Positions 6,948-8,046 of a stretch of 8,046 nt of DNA are shown here, in pieces. The stretch's first letter is position 1. Each line of letters begins with the position of its first letter. The notes beneath the pieces are model-generated. The model searched no databases. It was not told the DNA's origin and worked only from the letters and a program-made list of their open reading frames with translations. Source of the DNA: CAZCCC01 sp964535715 (GTDB lineage Bacteria > Patescibacteriota > Patescibacteriia > Buchananbacterales > UBA6539); the NCBI GenBank assembly GCA_964535715.1, contig CAZHUO010000044.1, positions 1-8,046 of the forward strand. Direction: 5' to 3'. The translations under genes were made by a program, and so were the position numbers.

Positions 6948-7640
6948 TTATCTTATATAAATCTTTTTTCCGCCAAAAAGCAGAAAGTAGACGACAACAA
7001 AACTAAAAATAACACTTAATAAAGCACCGAGCCAATCATTAACAAAATTATCAAAAAAAGGAAAAATAATATTAAAAATCCAGGAAATGAAGCCTGGAAT
7101 CAAAAAACTGATTAAAATAAAACTCAATTGAACCCTGGCAAAACCGCTGTTTTCTCTCAATCTTATAATTAATCTAATTATTCCAACGAACATAGGCAAT
7201 GAGTAACTAATAACATAGAGACTCCAAAATATCTTATTAACTATAACCAAATTTTCACCGGTGTTTAGCAATATTTCATTCAATATATACTGTGGCAAAA
7301 AAATTATAAAAAATATTGATATAACTGCAGGTAATACTATGGCAAATTGAACAATAAACTTAACCCGAGATTTTTGATAAGGAAAAAACAAGGTAAAAAT
7401 CTGAAAAATAGCAACCAACAATAAGCCAAAAAATAATTTTCCCTGATATAAAATAGCCGTCAGCTGCAGAGTTCCTGCTTCACGAAATAAAGAAGTAATC
7501 AAAACCCAGCAAGACAACGCAAAAGTACCCAAAAAAAACGATAAATTAATCTTATTTTTAGGATTTTTTAATAGTACCAAAATACCAATAGCTAAATGTA
7601 TGCCAGCAACAAAAATTAATCCTATGTTAGTCCAATGCAT
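6948..7640 (-). CDS. Stand-alone seven-helix sensor-type membrane protein (7TM-A), kinase-less paralogue
   Basis: The 230-residue protein has seven predicted membrane helices at about 5-24, 32-52, 64-86, 94-116, 137-160, 168-194 and 202-223. It aligns with the kinase N-terminus without tools. MHWTNIGLIFV pairs with MHYSNIILFVV, NPKNKINLSFF with NKRSKINVFFA, ALSCWVLITSLFR with SISAWCFGIALFR, and GFARVQLSFI with GVARLQLLYL. It stops at GGKKIYIR, where the kinase continues with RLVVIR into its extra helices and GAF domain. The truncation point therefore matches a domain boundary, which suggests a purpose-made module and not a broken kinase. The ATG follows GGGGTAA, which is the end of an inverted-repeat arm and a poor ribosome-binding site. 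It is the first of the tightly packed genes and probably acts with the kinase in the membrane. Confidence 0.83.
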   Translation of the reverse strand: MHWTNIGLIFVAGIHLAIGILVLLKNPKNKINLSFFLGTFALSCWVLITSLFREAGTLQLTAILYQGKLFFGLLLVAIFQIFTLFFPYQKSRVKFIVQFAIVLPAVISIFFIIFLPQYILNEILLNTGENLVIVNKIFWSLYVISYSLPMFVGIIRLIIRLRENSGFARVQLSFILISFLIPGFISWIFNIIFPFFDNFVNDWLGALLSVIFSFVVVYFLLFGGKKIYIR

Positions 7641-7930
7641 TTACCCCGTTAGAAATTATTAATTTAAAAAATATTTTAATCTATTTTTAATATACCTTTT
7701 ACCCATTCCCGATTTTAAATATTTTTCACGTGCAAAAGCATCTTTATTATTTAAACAAACTTCATAATATATTAATTTAAAAGGAATTCTAAATACCATT
7801 GGAAAATTTTTACTATTGTTGTGTTGTATTAATCTTCTTTTTAAGTCTCTTGTACATCCAGTATACCAATTATTATCTTTTTCACTTTTTAGGATATATA
7901 CATAATATGCCATAATTTCTAACGGGGTAA
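7641..7930. repeat. Perfect 19-bp inverted repeat enclosing the GIY-YIG gene
   Basis: The arms are TTACCCCGTTAGAAATTAT at 7641-7659 and its exact reverse complement at 7912-7930, 252 bp apart. The left arm ends on the first base of the nuclease stop codon (7659-7661) and borders the 7TM-A ATG. The right arm contains two bases of the nuclease start codon (7911-7913). Such exact framing suggests the ends of a small mobile cassette, or an insertion into the middle of an older palindrome. In RNA the arms could pair across the whole coding region. Confidence 0.85.
7659..7913 (-). CDS. Small stand-alone GIY-YIG family endonuclease
   Basis: This 84-residue protein is a complete single-domain GIY-YIG nuclease of the short YhbQ/UPF0213-like group, whose members are usually 80-100 residues. 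The GIY element is YVYIL near the N-terminus and the YIG element is WYTG at 16-19. A conserved arginine/basic helix follows in RDLKRRLIQHN. The C-terminal half has FKLIYYEVC and then AREKYLKSGMGKRYIK, which supplies the expected metal-binding glutamate. Family members cut DNA, and some act as mobile or homing-like nucleases. The start ATG is where the domain begins. The gene lies between the operon promoter and 7TM-A and is framed by a perfect 19-bp inverted repeat. It therefore looks like an inserted cassette co-transcribed with the signalling genes, and may be functionally unrelated to them. No Shine-Dalgarno site is visible. Confidence 0.92.
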   Translation of the reverse strand: MAYYVYILKSEKDNNWYTGCTRDLKRRLIQHNNSKNFPMVFRIPFKLIYYEVCLNNKDAFAREKYLKSGMGKRYIKNRLKYFLN

Positions 7931-7935
7931 GAAAA

Positions 7936-7955
7936 TAAGGTCATCTATGACCTTA
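7936..7955. promoter_or_regulatory. Operator-like palindrome over the transcription start
   Basis: TAAGGTCA and TGACCTTA form a perfect 8+8 bp inverted repeat around four central bases. It adjoins the -10 box of the minus-strand promoter (7956-7961) and covers its predicted start point near 7949, the usual place for a dimeric repressor. It also sits just upstream of a possible plus-strand antitoxin-like gene. Read on the minus strand it is followed by TTTTC, so a weak terminator for transcripts arriving from beyond the window is the alternative. Confidence 0.55.
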
Positions 7956-7984
7956 ATTATACTAAAAAAAGCAAGAAAAGTAAA
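7956..7984 (-). promoter_or_regulatory. Sigma-70-type promoter of the nuclease/7TM/kinase operon
   Basis: On the minus strand TTTACT (7979-7984, four of six matches to TTGACA) is followed after exactly 17 bp by a perfect TATAAT (7956-7961). Transcription would begin near 7949, giving a leader of about 36 bases to the nuclease ATG. It is the best promoter I see upstream of the gene run ending at 2545. The plus strand has an overlapping TATACT at 7958-7963 that could serve a divergent gene. Confidence 0.6.
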
Positions 7985-7998
7985 TTAGAAGAGGTAAT

Positions 7999-8046
7999 GT
8001 GCACACACATATTGCACTTTCTGCTAATCTAGTGGCATATGTCAAA
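7999..8046 (+). CDS. Possible N-terminus of a divergent ribbon-helix-helix (ParD-like) antitoxin, partial
   Basis: A GTG at 7999-8001 opens a frame that stays open to the window edge and encodes 16 residues, HTHIALSANLVAYVK after the start. The pattern of a short strand (HIALS) followed by a helix (ANLVAYVK) resembles the beginning of ParD-type antitoxins. AAGAGG at 7989-7994 could act as a ribosome-binding site, though it is close to the GTG, and TATACT at 7958-7963 could be its -10 box. The palindrome upstream fits an autoregulated toxin-antitoxin operon. Sixteen codons cannot establish a family, and chance open sequence remains possible. Confidence 0.3.
   Translation, partial: MHTHIALSANLVAYVK

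Noticed and set aside
7931..7955. The hairpin with trailing TTTTC as a terminator within the operon leader.
   Set aside because: The predicted start point near 7949 lies inside the hairpin, so the operon transcript would contain only part of it. An operator fits better, although termination of incoming transcripts is not excluded.
7997..8012. TGTGCACA palindrome and nearby GTGCA/TGCAC pairs as part of an RNA gene or second operator.
   Set aside because: Stems are only four to five pairs, and there is no T-tract, tRNA T-loop or other RNA signature.
7962..8045. Minus-strand frame open from the right edge to a TAG at 7962-7964, as a possible gene end.
   Set aside because: About 27 codons rich in Cys and hydrophobics run through the promoter elements, which looks like chance open sequence.

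Overview
The window looks like part of a small, AT-rich bacterial genome, most likely a member of the Candidate Phyla Radiation (Patescibacteria). That is an inference. It rests on three things: a secreted protein with an N-terminal repeat I associate with these bacteria, a tiny stand-alone GIY-YIG nuclease, and tightly packed genes that mostly lack Shine-Dalgarno sequences. TAA, TAG and TGA all behave as stops. Nearly everything is on the minus strand. I see no rRNA, tRNA or CRISPR array.

Right to left, in the direction of minus-strand transcription. The right edge (about 7931-8046) is a regulatory zone. It holds a good minus-strand promoter, a perfect 8+8 bp palindrome over its start point, and what may be the first 16 codons of a divergent plus-strand gene resembling a ribbon-helix-helix antitoxin. 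Next is an 84-residue GIY-YIG nuclease enclosed almost exactly by a perfect 19-bp inverted repeat. A tight run of five genes follows, with spacings from 2 bp to an 11-bp overlap: two stand-alone seven-helix membrane proteins, a SAM-dependent methyltransferase, an acyltransferase of the LuxI/FeeM-like fold, and a large membrane histidine kinase. A hairpin plus T-tract terminator ends this unit near 2389-2411.

The five-gene run is the main point of interest. The two orphan membrane proteins are paralogues of the kinase's own N-terminal sensor, and both stop where the kinase continues towards its signalling domains. A LuxI-fold synthase, a methyltransferase and a membrane histidine kinase in one transcript have the layout of a make-and-sense small-molecule circuit. 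LuxI-type systems, and Ralstonia phc with its methyltransferase plus kinase, are functional analogies. No response regulator is in the window, and no ligand can be read from sequence.

The left part is separate. A 152-residue unrecognised protein has the only clear Shine-Dalgarno site and its own strong terminator. A secreted 526-residue protein combines the N-terminal repeat region with an HExxH metallopeptidase-like domain, transcribed from an extended -10 promoter that leaves almost no leader. Its stop shares a TTAA with the likely end of a convergent plus-strand gene running in from the left edge.
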